Source: Bryoerythrophyllum caledonicum
Lineage: Eukaryota; Streptophyta; Bryopsida; Pottiales; Pottiaceae
Reading direction: 5' to 3'
Length of the DNA stretch: 64,000 nt
NCBI GenBank assembly: GCA_963971425.1
Contig: OZ020514.1
Location: forward strand, 11,475,218-11,539,217
Part shown: positions 1 to 11,528 of the stretch, one piece after another
How positions within the stretch are numbered: the first letter of the stretch is position 1
Layout: each line of letters begins with the position of its first letter
Notes under the pieces: model-generated
What the model saw: only the letters and a program-made list of their open reading frames with translations
Told to the model about the DNA's origin: nothing
The model's database searches: none
Position numbers and translations under genes: made by a program

Positions 1-50
1 AGGGTTCGCGCGCGTGCAGACAGTGGGGCCGGGCGGCGTGAAGGGAGCGG

Positions 51-250
51 NNNNNNNNNNNNNNNNNNNNNNNNNNNNNNNNNNNNNNNNNNNNNNNNNN
101 NNNNNNNNNNNNNNNNNNNNNNNNNNNNNNNNNNNNNNNNNNNNNNNNNNNNNNNNNNNNNNNNNNNNNNNNNNNNNNNNNNNNNNNNNNNNNNNNNNNN
201 NNNNNNNNNNNNNNNNNNNNNNNNNNNNNNNNNNNNNNNNNNNNNNNNNN
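51..250. other. assembly gap (200 N)
   Basis: A run of exactly 200 undetermined bases. Both sides are GC-rich, and the right side (252-330) repeats an 'acgcgcccg' core about every 25 bases. The gap therefore probably lies in a GC-rich tandem repeat that did not assemble. No gene can be called across it. Confidence 0.95.
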
Positions 251-956
251 GGGGTACGCGCCCGGTCTTAAATCGTACGCGCCCGGCCCCAAATGCTGCG
301 CGCGCGGTCCGAAGGCACGCGCCCGCCCCTTGATGTGACGTGGAAAGCCGTCTGACGTGTCGTGCACACGTGTTTTACCAGGGGGTAAGTTGAAAATTTG
401 ATTTAGGGTTCGTAATTTTTTTTTACACGCAACTGTCCGCCAAAAAGTGCTGTCCGTCCTGTCCGTCCGTCCTACTGTCCGTCCGTCCGCTGTCTTTGGG
501 CCCCTGTCCGTCTATGTAGACAACCCTGGGTTGCAGCAGTATTAGTGCACAAGCAAGGGGAGAGGAGGTAGCAACCCAGAATGTGGGGTCCTCGGCGTCC
601 ATTGACCGGGTAAGCTCCAATCCAGATCCTACTTCTCCGGTAGTTGCAAACAGGATAGAGCGGGCACTGGACTTTTCTACTCCTACAGGACCGCATCATC
701 CCTGAGCCAATATTAATGGGACAAGACTCACCCCACCCTTTTCTGCACCCACGTGCTTAACAAAGAGGCAAGGAAGGCATAGATTGATTGGAGGAAGGAG
801 ATGGAAGGCAACCCAAAAATCCTATCAGACAGGAAACCTTAGGAACTGGAGACTACTAGACATTAGGAATGGCCTAACTCCCGCTAGAGTAGAAAGGACA
901 GGCATTATGTGTGAAACACCGACTTTCCCTAGGCTACAACTCCCCCTGTATTTACC
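251..956. other. GC-rich repeat edge, GTCC microsatellite and LINE 5' flank
   Basis: The left end (252-330) holds short GC-rich repeats. Positions 448-511 are an imperfect (GTCC)n tract. The rest leads into the L1-like LINE ORF that starts at 957 and may include its 5' region. I found no ORF1-like protein here, and the 5' end of the LINE cannot be placed. Confidence 0.5.
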
Positions 957-3900
957 ATGAATGTGAAAGTCTTAACCCAAAATGTGCAAGGGCTTATTAA
1001 CCCTGACAACGTGGCCAAACTAAAGAACTATCTGAGACCTTACCTAAGTAGTCTAGACATCTTATGCCTACATGAGCACAAATTGAGAGGCCTAACTCTA
1101 GACACCTTAGCTTCTAGAGTATGGAGGCAGTCAGAGGCCTTCAATTGTGCAGCTGTGGAAGCCAACCAAGCAATAGCAGGATGCGGGGGACTAACCATTA
1201 TGATCTCCTCTAAAATCAAACACCTAGTAATAGGAGAAAGATCCTCAAGTGGTAAAACGGTTCAGTGGGTTGTCCTTAGAGGAGCCTCTAGAGGTGACCT
1301 TGGTATCCTTAACATCTATGCACCACACTCTCCTCTACAGAGATCCATGTTATGGCAAGAGCTGATGAGGATTCTAAATCCTAACCTTAAGTGGATTATT
1401 GGTGGGGATTGGAATTTTGTAGAAAACCCACGAGACAAATTATCGACCTCACGGAGGCAAATTTCAAGTGGAGAATTACATGGCTTCAATTTATTTAAAC
1501 CATTCTTTGGGGTTCAGGAGTGTTTTAACCACAACCAACCAATAACCTTTACGTGGGACAACCGACGCATTGGAAAGGAGAGAATTTTTGAGCGACTAGA
1601 TAGGTTTTACACCTTTTTAGTCCCACGAAGTAACCAAGAGGAACATATTAAGAAATATGAAATTCTAAGGAACAGTGGACACTCCGACCACCTTCGAGTT
1701 ATCCTCCACATAGAACTAGATCACTTGCCCCCTCGAGGCTCCAAGTATAAGGTGAACGCATCTATCTCAAGGATGAAGAGGTTGAGAAAGAATTGAAGAA
1801 GAGATGGCAAGCTTGCCCCCCTCACCTTAAATTCTTTGGTAAAATTAGATGGGTACTCAAGTGGTACAAGTCTTTCTGCATAGAAAAAGCAAAAACAAGA
1901 AGGCAAAAGGAAGAGGAGGCAAGGGTGAACCTAGAGAGAGCCAGGAACAACCTTCACCAGAGCCCAGATGACCAAGGTGCCTAGGAAGTAGAGAAACAAG
2001 CTAGGGAAGCTGTCACCGAGTGTGAGGACTGGAAATTGGCAGGACAACAAATTCGAGGAAGGACAAAGTGGAAAAGGGTGGGAGACAAACCTACAAAGGA
2101 ATTCTTTAGTACATACAGGCAGAGACCCTCACACTCGAGCATAACAAAACTATTGAATGAAGATGGAGTCCGCTTTACAGAACAGAAAGATCTTGAAAGG
2201 GAGTGCTTTAACTTCTACTCAAATCTATACTCTAGAAGGGCACAATTGAGGGAAACCATAAAGGCTCAGGAAGTCTCCCTAAGTGGACCAAACTCTAAAC
2301 TCTCTCCAACCATGTAGGAGATGCTCAAGGTGGATATCACTCTTGCGGAACTAACCTATGCGGTAGAACAACTTGCCACAGGAAAGTCTCCAGGACCAGA
2401 TGGAATTAACACAAAATCCTACAAACTTATGTGGCCTAATATTGGGAAAGAGTACCATGAGATGCTGAAAGAAACACTAACAAGAGGGAGTTTTCAGGGG
2501 AGGAGTAGTCGAAGGACTTATAGCACTAATCCACAAAGGAGGAGAGAGAGACACTTTAAACCACTGGCGCCCTATCACCCTATGGAATCTGTCTTACAAG
2601 ATTTTTGCCAAAGCCGTCCAAATACGACTTCAACCCATCCTAATGGAACTCATTAGCCCAGACCAATCACCCTTCCTACCTATGAGGTTCATCTTAGACA
2701 ATATCTTCTTAACACAGGAAACAGTCCACCATGCCAAGGTGTCTAACCAACCTCTTTTATTCCTGAAGTTGGATTTCTCCAAAGCCTACGATCGAGTAGA
2801 TATGAACTTCTTGTTTAAAGCCTTGATCAAGATGGAATTTCCAAAAGAATTCCTAAACATGATCTATCTATTATTCGAAGGAGCAAAAGCCCGAGTCAGC
2901 GTAAATGGACGCACCATGGAGGCTTTTTACATCGAACAAGGAGGCAAGGATGCCCACTTGCCCCATACCTTTTCCTGATAGTAGGTAAAATCCTGAACTC
3001 TTGCCTCAAAAAGGAAGTTGTGAGAGGAAGGATTAAAGGGATAAGCCTCCCTGGAACAGAAAACACCCAAGTGTTAACCCAATATGCTGATGATACATCC
3101 TTAACATTAGCCGCAGAGGAACATGTAATCTTGAGTACACTGGAGGCCCTAGGGGTTTTTAATTATGCGTCAAGTTTAGTGATGAACCCCGACAAGTCAA
3201 CAACATACTACTGGGGGAGTGTCGGGCAAACTAGACCTGCATGGCTCGACAATCTCCCCTTCAGATGGACCCAAGAAAGGGAGATATCCAAACTACCGGG
3301 CACGGCTTTTGGTCTTGACTTAAACACTGATAACATTGACGGTTTCTTGGAAGACAAAATTGATAGGAAACTAGAGTACTGATCAATAGTTAAAGCAAAT
3401 AGCACTGCCAGAATCATTATTGGCAATAGTGTCCTTGTGTCGACAACTCTTTTCTACATGGCATTGTGGGGTGGGAGCTCTACGGGAATTAAACGAGTGA
3501 CTAGCAAAATTAGGAACTACATGTCGGCATGATCCCCCAACCCCAGCAGAGCCAGAGTTGCTTGGAACCTCATCTGCCAAAGAGAGAGGAGGGAGGGCTC
3601 AATGTGGTGGATCCTAAGGAAGCTATGATCGCACTTATGTGCAAATGGATTATTGCTGCTTGCATGCCAAGTAAATCAAACTTCATTTCACTACTTCGCT
3701 TCCATTTATCACATTGCCAACCCGAAAGAGGACTGAAATTGCCACCAAGTATGTGGTGGGGCTTCAGAAAAGGTTTCCAAGGCCCTAATGGATCTCGACT
3801 CTGGAACAAGACAAAGGTGGCTTGGCAAGCCTTGGTGTGAGAGGTCACCATCACCCCTGCAAAAACTAAAGAGGAATGGTTCACTACACCGCTCTTGATC

Positions 3901-6139
3901 AAATCTGGAGCGTTAAGGATGGGTTTTGAGTTTCCCAATAAGCGAGCTGCTCAGCTTGCACGGCAGAGTTTGGAGTACACTAGGGACCTTTGGTCTTATG
4001 AGGAGAATAGGATTCTCAAATTTGAGGAAGCAGCTCCGCGGTATGGTTTAGATGATGGTGAACTTCGTCCATGGAGGAGATTCGAAGACAGACTCAGGCC
4101 AACCCAAAATTACTGGGTTACGGTGGGTACTCACTCGGCTAAAAGCAACGAGTGGCTTGGTATTTTTGCTACTAGCAATGATCACACGCTTATCTGCGTG
4201 TTCACTGGAGATGCCATCGATGGAAGAAGAGATATTGGTAAACAAGGTGCGTGGTCTCTCAGGGAACATGGAGGGCTCTTCTTGGTTTCCGCCCAAGCAC
4301 GGATCCTCCTCCGGAGACCGATTAATGGAAATCCCAGTACCATCATCCTTCACGGGCGGCTGGAGAGAGTGCGAGTTATCACTCTCAAAAGAGAATGTAA
4401 GCAAGGTGTCATTTTATTTTATGGGAAAACCAGTTTACTCACGTGGGATCCAGATAGAATCACTTGGACTAATGGAGAACCATTGCTCTCCTACACCACC
4501 AAGTTTGATAGGCAGATGTTGCGCGCCAGACGACCACCTTCCAATGTGGTTACAACTAAGTGGAATCAGGTGCTTCCCTCTGGTTTCAAGCTCAAGTGGA
4601 GGAATGTGTGGGACTCTGAGAGAGTTGGCAAAGAAGCAGGCCTGATTCGGCAACTCTGGCACAAGGCCATTGCCGTTAACCAATGGAGAAGTAGAGTTAT
4701 CCACGACATTGATGATAGCTGTAAGGTCTGCGATAGTGGCGAGGTAGAGAGCATCGTTCACAGAATCTGGTACTGTGCGCAGGTGCGCTCCTCGTGGACC
4801 TATGTTGTCAAAATCCTCCAACACATCAGCAGCTCCTCCATGCAAAGATGGGTACTCCCCACTCTCCAGCAAGCCGTGTTTGCTGCCGGCGCTCCGCGTA
4901 AATTCGGGAAACTGAGTAGGTTGTGGCTATTGCTCCGTGGCATCACCATCTGGACTTTGTGGATTGCTCGTAACGACTGGGTGTTTAACCCCTAAGGTAC
5001 CAAGACAGTTTTACACCAAAAACACTTCAAAATTAATGGATTCTAGTGCAATGAATAAAGAAGGTAAAAAAAACTTTGATTTTTAGTTCTTACCGTAGGA
5101 TCTCAATAAAGGCTTATTAAGTAATACATATACAAAATTTCATAAACTTTGACCGCACGGATTGAAAGATTATAGTGTTTGAAGTCAAGCAAATGGTTCA
5201 TTTTCTTCCGTGCGTTTAGTGGATCAGCAGACTTTGACTTCAGTTGGTGTCAAGAAATTTCACTACACAAGGTCTAAATTTATTACCATCTTGTTAAGCA
5301 TGACTTAAGCTCCTTACACACCAATTTTTAGAGGTAGAGACGGGGTGTAGCATATTCAAAACAAGTGTGCAAGGAGTGGAGGCTCGAAATTTGTTAATTC
5401 ACACTTTAATTTTTTTTGAACTTAATATGTTTTCGATTGATAATCCGAATGGTCAATAAGAAGGTTTACATTACATATTGTTGTGGAAAAAATAAAAAGT
5501 GAAAAATATGAAAATCTCTAGGTTTTATGTGGAAAAGAAGAAGTTTTTTTGGTACCTTGCCCAACAATGAGTGACAATGTGTGAAAATGTTTGACTTGGG
5601 TTGGTATGCTATTTTTCACTAAAGACAATAACTTTTTTTTGACAACATGAAGGGAAATAATATTACTTGCGAGTACTAAAATTCTCACTTTCAATAGAGT
5701 GTCCTATCAAAAGTTTTTGGAGGTGCCCGAGGTGCCCGCCCTCCCCATTTAAAATTCAAAACCCTATAACTTTTTTATCAAATGTCCAATTTAGGAAAAA
5801 ATTGTTTTCCCACTGAGCTCTTGGTAATGTCTTTCTATAGTAAAAATTTCAAAGTGGAATGTTGGAAATTGACACCATAGGAACCTGACCGATTTTTCAA
5901 AAAGCCAAATTTGGACACTTGGTCCTTTAGGGGTTAATCAACACCATTGGACTCCGTACAAGGTTGATTTGGCAAGGCCTTACCGATTAGGCATGATTGC
6001 GTGGGACAAAATTCGAACGGCCAATTCGGTGATGAACATGTCAAAGGCTGCGAATAATTTTGACTCCAAGTGGGGCTGCAACAAGGCGTTGTGTACTAGG
6101 TCGGATAACCCGGTGGTGTGGGTTAGAGAGTTTCATTAG
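957..6139 (+). pseudogene. L1-like LINE ORF2 (endonuclease-reverse transcriptase), broken
   Basis: The first 280 codons encode an APE-type endonuclease with recognisable motifs: LTQNVQGL, the acidic LCLHEHKL, GGDWNFV, ERLDRFY and HSDHLRV. The frame shifts near 1793. Stops follow at 1982-1984 and 2315-2317, and further shifts occur near 2490, 2650 and 3000. RT motifs remain in pieces: KSPGPDGI (about 2383), FLKLDFSKAYDRV (about 2760) and YADDT (about 3082). A long open piece at 3895-4988 ends with a CKVC...H zf-RVT-like region and the typical NDWVFN tail. It is interrupted by a DNA element at 4989. The frame resumes at 5938 and runs to a TAG at 6137-6139. The protein cannot be functional as it stands. 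Confidence 0.85.
4989..5933. mobile_element. 945-bp nonautonomous DNA element with TTAA target duplication (piggyBac-like)
   Basis: The element begins ccccTAAGGTACCAAG and ends with the near-perfect inverse, CTTGGTCCTTTAgggg. It is flanked on both sides by TTAA (4985-4988 and 5934-5937). Removing it with one TTAA rejoins the LINE reading frame exactly across the NDWVFN codons. A TTAA duplication with termini starting in CCC is characteristic of piggyBac-type elements. No transposase is encoded, so this is a MITE-like derivative. The superfamily assignment rests only on target site and termini. Confidence 0.85.
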
Positions 6140-6237
6140 TGTCCTTGGTCTCTTTCTGGCTTTGTGCTGCCGGCCTTGGCGTGCTATTCTGTTGGTTTTT
6201 GTTTCTCTGCAATGCAAACCTCGTTTTGTTTTGTGCC

Positions 6238-6254
6238 AAAAAAAAAAAAAAAAC
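6238..6254 (+). other. poly(A) tail of the L1-like LINE
   Basis: Seventeen consecutive A residues close the LINE 3' UTR about 100 bases after its TAG stop. This marks the 3' end of the copy. Confidence 0.85.
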
Positions 6255-6539
6255 AAGTCAATAATAATTGTCATGACAACTAAAGTCAAAAGCCAGTTAT
6301 TCTCACACTGTATTGTATGAAATTAGACACGCAATATTGGAGTCAGTGCCAATAACTGACCCGGCCACCAACAACGTACACCTACAAAGTTGCGAGGAAC
6401 GCGGTTGACGAAGCCGGCGGCTTCCAAGCTGCACAGACATCGTCAGTAGCGACATAAATACTTATTAATTTCACTTTCGTACCGACAGAGGCCGAGCACC
6501 TGCTCAGCCACCGAATCAGCTCACTAGGATTAGTAGCTC

Positions 6540-7385
6540 CTCAGACCCAGTCCTTGACTAACTAGTCGATCAGATGCATAACAACACTGTATGATTAGTA
6601 CTCCGTCTGAGGGCAACTAGGAACAGTAGCAGCGGTTTCTAGTTCGATCGCCTTGCTCGTATGTGAGGACCTAGCTGCTCAGCTCAGTTAGCTCAGACTT
6701 AATCCTTGCAGTGGACAGTAGCGTAAGTTGGTGATCAGACGACTCACAACACTCTTAGTATGTCTGCAAGGAAAGTTTAGAGTTCGATTACCGCTTCATG
6801 TGTATCCTTGAGCTTCCGAACTGTGGTAGTCGTGTCTTGTTGGTGAAGTTGCCGGGATTTGAATTTCGAAGAGGCGAACCGACTGATGATTGAGTTGATC
6901 AGACCACTCATTACAGTCTAGTAGAGCGTACGCAGTAGTGGTAGTGGTTTCACTGTAGTTCGGTCACCTTGGTCGGGATCCTTGAGCTAGCTTTACTGTG
7001 GTAGAGTCTGAGAAGTGAGTTGCAGTAAGTCCTTTCAGGGTTCAGCGGAGGGCGGTAACTGAGGATTAAGTTGTTCAGAACACTGTAATAGTCGGTCTGC
7101 AAGAAATTCAGAAGTAGTAATTATGGTTTGTAGTTCGATCACCTTGTGAGGATATGTGCCCTTAAGCTAGTCTAGCGTAGTCGGTTATGTTGCAGGAAGT
7201 GAATTGCCTGGTTTTTAGGGTTTCGTGAAGGAGCGCTATCTGATGACCAAGTTGATGATCAGACGACTCAGAACAGGAAACGTCTGCAAGGAAAGTACGA
7301 GTAGTACTACTGGTTTGTAGTCAGGTTTGAGCTTCGGTGTTGCTGTGGGAGTGAATTGCAGTGGGTTTCTTTTAGGGTTTACCAC
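6540..7385 (+). repeat. imperfect tandem repeats upstream of the bestrophin-like gene
   Basis: About five diverged units of roughly 150-190 bp share the ordered blocks 'gatcagacgactca', 'gtctgcaaggaaag', 'tagttcgatcaccttg' and 'ccttgagct'. The last unit runs into the start codon region at 7392. They probably form the promoter and 5' leader, which would then have grown by tandem duplication. The rest of 6255-6539 shows nothing recognisable. Confidence 0.65.
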
Positions 7386-7391
7386 GTCAAG

Positions 7392-8522
7392 ATGCATCGC
7401 AACACGGTGTACGGGCACGCGGAATGGGCGAAGCACAAATCGTCGTGGCGGCACTGGCGCCACATGATGAGCCTGGCCTACTCCGGCGTGATCCGCGGCA
7501 TCGGCCCGCCAGTGCTGCTCTCGACGCTGTCGGCGCTCTTCGTGACCATGATGAACTTCGGCGTGATGCACAGCCGCTTCCCGCGCTGGGTGCCCATGCT
7601 GCAGATCTCCATCACGCCCTTCAACCTGATCGCGCCCGTGCTGGCCTTCCTGCTCGTCTTCCGAACGAACTCCTCCTATCAGCGCTTCGACGAGGCGCGG
7701 AAGGTCTGGGGGTCGAACGTGAACCGGTGCCGCGACCTCGCCCGCCAGTGCCTCACGTGGATCCGCGCGCCGCAGGACGCGTCCAAGCTCCGCATCATCC
7801 TCAAGTACATCAAGGTGTACCCGTTCTACCTGAAGCACCACCTCACACTGGAGGTCGCGGAGCAGGAGCTCCGCGACGTGCTGGAGCTCCACGAGATCGA
7901 CACCATCGCCAGGACGGCGCAGAACCGCCCGATCTACGTCCTGCAGGTGATCTCGGAGCTCATCAACCAGTGCCACCTCCCGGACTTCGAGCGTGTCACG
8001 ATGGACCTCAACTTGACACAGTTCCACGACAACGTCGGCGCGTGCGAACGCATCTTCAAGACGCCGATTCCAGTTGCGTACACACGACTAACTTCCAGGA
8101 TGCTCATCTTGTGGCATTTGGCGCTCCCGTACGGTCTCTGGGCGACGTGCAAGTGGTTGACGGTGCCGGCGACGTGCATGAGCAGCGCGGCGTTGTTCTA
8201 CATCGAGCAGGTGGGCGTCTTGATCGAGGAGCCGTTCTGGGTGCTGGCGTTGGACTCCATCTGCAGCGGCATTGGCGCGGCGGTGAAGGGCCTGGAGGTC
8301 GCGCATGAGGAGGCTCTAGTGCTCGGGATGGCCAATCACGTCAGGCACGTTAAGATCTTGGAGGAGATCGATGAGAGCGAGGACAGTCCTCTAATCAGCG
8401 GACCTGAGAACGGGGATCATGTGACGATCACCTTAGACAAGAGTAAGTCACATCATCATGGCCCGCGGCCGGTGTTCAAGGACGGCATTGCCATGTTTTC
8501 CAGGTTGAAGTCTGTGTCGTGA
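7392..8522 (+). CDS. bestrophin-like (UPF0187/VCCN1-type) anion channel protein
   Basis: A single-exon ORF of 376 codons, GC-rich compared with its surroundings. Bestrophin-family landmarks are visible: a first hydrophobic segment (about residues 34-57), the strongly conserved block FRTNSSYQRFDEARKVWG (about 96-113), a helix near 235-255, and a final hydrophobic segment preceded by IEEPF (about 277-281). The family contains chloride channels; the plant members VCCN1/2 sit in thylakoids and tune proton motive force. I see no obvious N-terminal transit peptide, so the chloroplast location is uncertain. The start is the ATG at 7392; an upstream in-frame TTG at 7356 is not a likely start. The polar C-terminal tail (about 320-376) is probably outside the membrane. 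Confidence 0.88.
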   Translation: MHRNTVYGHAEWAKHKSSWRHWRHMMSLAYSGVIRGIGPPVLLSTLSALFVTMMNFGVMHSRFPRWVPMLQISITPFNLIAPVLAFLLVFRTNSSYQRFDEARKVWGSNVNRCRDLARQCLTWIRAPQDASKLRIILKYIKVYPFYLKHHLTLEVAEQELRDVLELHEIDTIARTAQNRPIYVLQVISELINQCHLPDFERVTMDLNLTQFHDNVGACERIFKTPIPVAYTRLTSRMLILWHLALPYGLWATCKWLTVPATCMSSAALFYIEQVGVLIEEPFWVLALDSICSGIGAAVKGLEVAHEEALVLGMANHVRHVKILEEIDESEDSPLISGPENGDHVTITLDKSKSHHHGPRPVFKDGIAMFSRLKSVS

Positions 8523-9454
8523 CAACATTTTGCAGCGACTATGTGAAGATGTATATTAGATTACATGATGATGAACTACGGCTGTGATACTTGCTATGGA
8601 GGTCTGACATTACCTCCTCGACTTTTGGATGGAGTTACATAGTTTTTGTACAAGCACTAATAAGTGAAATGGTTCAATTGAAGAATGGCCTCAGCTTTCT
8701 CTCTTCCTTTCAATTGAAGAATGGTCTCATGTGTACGTAAAGAATGGTCTCACCTTTCATGAGAAGAAGGGACTTTGCTGTCTGAGTCCAAAGCAGGTGC
8801 ATAGCTACCAAATTCCTGTCAATCAAAGCGTCTGAAACACTCCAGAATGCAAAATGGTAATAAAATTGCCAGCCACTGCATCAACGAACCCTGAAAGGTA
8901 ACGAAGTACATGTTCTAAATTCCCAGTTCAACAATAAGCAATTACTCTGTCAAAGCGTCTGTACAATACAAGAAGTTCCTCTCGATACATGTTATGGATT
9001 TCCAATTCAACGAGAAGCGAAGAATTCAAAAAGACCGGTCCGGTCACCGTCTCATCAGCCGACTTCTTTCTCTCTTCCTGAAACGCTCCAGCATAATCTC
9101 ATCAGTGGCAGCTTGCCTTCTATTCCCCACCTCCAGTGTCTCGCTGGAGGTATCGATCGGTTTCCGCCCTCCTCCATCGCCTCCGCCTTTGTTCTTAAAA
9201 GGCTCCGGATGCTCTGTTGCCAAAATGGGAAAAATCAAGTTACTTGTAAAGCAAGGCAAAGAGTGAAAAGGCGGCTAAGATACATTCTTCCTCATTCTCA
9301 AAAGGCGACTGAAACTAAAGCTTGAAGACCACCAAGCTCTTCCACTGATCAAATAGGAATTAAGAGTGAGGAAGAGCAGTAGTATAAATCAAAAGACCGG
9401 TGTCTTGTTGAAACTTTAGGTGACTTTACGAATGATTTTGATGTGATCTGATCG
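8523..9454. other. intergenic region between two convergent genes
   Basis: This holds the 3' flanks of the bestrophin-like gene (+) and the HCA59-type gene (-). Around 8680-8760 a short phrase, 'gaatggtctca', recurs three times. A small ORF at 8994-9266 has no recognisable protein character. I see no further gene. Confidence 0.6.
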
Positions 9455-10538
9455 TCACGTACCACTGCGAAGTTTCTCGGCGTACTCGCGTCCTCGTTGA
9501 AAGTAATCCGCGCTGTAGCTGGCTGGGATGCTGGACTCGGCCCTGCCACGCCCTACAAACGGACGCTTGTCTTGCAGCTGCTTCTTTGCAGCCTCGGTTT
9601 CTTCAATGTTCTTGAGCTTGTACCTAAAGTAAGAGCACCGTCAGTACATCCTCGCTAGATTATCTTAACCTGGGAGGATTAGGTTTATAGTGACTCACTC
9701 TATAGGTAGTTGCACTTCAGCAATTCCAGTCGTCCACTGTGTAGAACTTTCCTCCCCGTTTCTTCTTCTGACCTGACCGATCCAAAGAAACCACGAACAC
9801 AACATTAACTTTGCCCAGCCTGAGGCCAATGCAATCCTAAGTCATCATTGGAACTGGAAGACGAAACTGAGCTAACATTTCTATAGAAGAACGTACCTTG
9901 AGATGCTCAGGTGTTATATAAAGGTCATCTTCCGGGGCTTTCACTTCTTCTTCTTCTTCGACGACACCGAGCTCCCTTCCCCTCTTCTTCGCCATCTCTT
10001 GCTCGATATATTTCAACCTGTCACATGTCATATCCCACAGCACCTGGATCAACAAAAAGATGTCTTGCACTCACATACTAGTGTCTTCAAGGGTCACAGC
10101 TGAACATATTTCAGTGTGTCACATGAAAAATATATCTCAGCAGAAAGATGTCTTGCACTCACATGTTAGGGTCTTCAACGGTGACAGCCGTCTCTTGAGC
10201 GAAGGTGTCCTGCAGCACGAGCTCCTCCTTGTCGCCCTCGCCCTCGCCCTTCTCTGCCGCTTTGGCATCCACTCCTCCCTCGGGCTGCGCGACCTGGTTC
10301 GCTGCAATCCCTGCTCTCCGCTCCCGCTGCTTCTGCAGAAATCTCACCTCCTCCAACGTAGACCTGCGCACGACAAACCAACACCACTTCAACAAAAACC
10401 TCACCTCCGAAGCTAAAAAGAACTCGAAACGAAACCCTAACGAGAGTCGGTTCTGCACCTGATTTCCTCATCTTCCTCGGATTGGTTGTCCGACTCCGGC
10501 GCGCTCCGCTTGCGAAACCGCTTCCCGTTCGCGCCCAT
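9455..10538 (-). CDS. HCA59/Tls1/C9orf78-family spliceosome-associated protein (CSU2-like), five exons
   Basis: Minus-strand gene of exons 10538-10459, 10363-10163, 10017-9897, 9772-9699 and 9623-9455. All introns are short GT-AG, and the joined phases give an uninterrupted 214-residue protein. The order of motifs matches the family also called C9orf78 (animals), Tls1 (fission yeast) and CSU2 (Arabidopsis): a basic N-terminus, an acidic EEIR...EEVRFLQKQR helix, a Thr/Phe block with LQDTFAQET, the MLKYIEQEMAKKRG motif, DDLYITPEHLK, and VQLPIEYKLKNIEETEAAKK, then a tail with YSADYFQRGREYAEKL. Family members act in nuclear pre-mRNA splicing; CSU2 is linked to COP1 light signalling. Length is shorter than the human protein, normal for the compact plant form. 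The gene name is given by family, not by a search. Confidence 0.88.
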
Positions 10539-11240
10539 GATAAACAGCTTGCAAAATCCCACCAAAACCCGCAAAACCCACCAAAAATTTCCACGCTCAG
10601 GCTCTGAAGACGCTCATCTGCTGCCGGAATCCCGCACCACGCTCCATCATTGGGGAGAATTTAACGCTCCGCCTCAAACCCTAAAAACTCCAAAAGCGAA
10701 ACCCTGGGAAAACTCGTCAGGATTCTTCACTGGACCCAATATTTGAACAGGATGCTGCACCTGAAAGCTTGAAACTCCATCGGTACTTGCAATACACGCT
10801 CCTAACTACGAGGGACGATAACATCAACAACGCAGAGCAGACAGATTGTTGTAGGCTATGCATCCGCTGCGACAGAATTTCTTCCCCAGACACAGAAGTA
10901 GGTGTGATACTCTGGTAATCTGGGTTGATACAGTGTGAATACTAGGGTGATACTAGGTCGAAATAGCATGATACCCTCGGCTGATAGCCGGGTAATACTA
11001 GTGTGATACCTCGTTACATCAGGGTGGTATCACGGCGCTCACAGGATCGTCGTCATCATTTTAGGTCAAGGAGTCTACATTTGTGCTTCCTTTCGGAGAC
11101 AGGATTTTGGGAGAAGAGAGACGCATGGAGCCTCGGAGGAGCGCGATGCGAGCTGTGGGAAGAGAGTCGTTGACGATGTTTTCTTCTTGTGAGGATGGCG
11201 GAGCACCTTCTGTCTTCGTTTCCAGAACTTCACTCCTATT
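10539..11240. other. intergenic region
   Basis: This contains the probable promoter and 5' leader of the minus-strand HCA59-type gene. Around 10895-11030 there is a loose repetition of 'gtgatact'/'tgatacc' phrases. No coding sequence was recognised. Confidence 0.5.
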
Positions 11241-11528
11241 TTAATGTACGATTGTGCAGTGTGCTTTTGCAGTAGCGATGTGAGGGAAAGGATGCTGTCC
11301 TGTCAAGCTCTCAGCGCAGGTTACAGCAAAGCTACAGACACCGGCCTTCATCGAGTACGGCTTCATCTCGGTCGTGCCTGAAATGCGATAAACCTCCGCG
11401 AACATTTCCAATGCACTTGATCCCTTTATCATTTCCAACATGTGTTCCTTATCCATTTGTGCGTTCCTCGGGAACAAAGTTGCTCGGGCATCGTCATCGA
11501 GGAAATAGAGCGATGCCAAGCAACCCAA
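11241..11528 (-). pseudogene. protein kinase C-lobe fragment
   Basis: A 95-codon open piece contains SGTTEMKPYSMKAG followed by CSFAVTCAESLTGQHPF. This matches kinase subdomains VIII-IX, where the conserved form is roughly KxDVYSFxxxxxExLTGxxPF. The invariant Asp of subdomain IX is replaced by Gly. No glycine loop, catalytic Lys or HRD/DFG motifs are in frame around it, and upstream sequence is broken by stops. I read it as a leftover exon or degraded copy of a plant receptor-like or cytoplasmic kinase. Confidence 0.6.

Larger units (their letters stand above)
957..6254 (+). mobile_element. decayed L1-like LINE with poly(A) tail, split by a DNA element
   Basis: A plant L1-type non-LTR retrotransposon. 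It runs from an APE endonuclease start at 957, through a reverse transcriptase and a zf-RVT-type C-terminus, to a coding end at 6139. A 3' UTR of about 100 bases and a 17-base poly(A) run (6238-6254) follow. The ORF is broken by stops and frameshifts and split by a 945-bp insertion at 4989-5933. No target-site duplication was found, partly because the 5' boundary is uncertain. The A tail and protein type separate it from the much larger LINE family at 21-51 kb. Confidence 0.85.

Noticed and set aside
7236-8027. Antisense ORFs opposite the bestrophin-like gene
   Set aside because: Arise from high GC codon bias on the real coding strand.
8994-9266. 90-codon ORF between the bestrophin-like and HCA59-type genes
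   Set aside because: No conserved motif and an unlikely composition.
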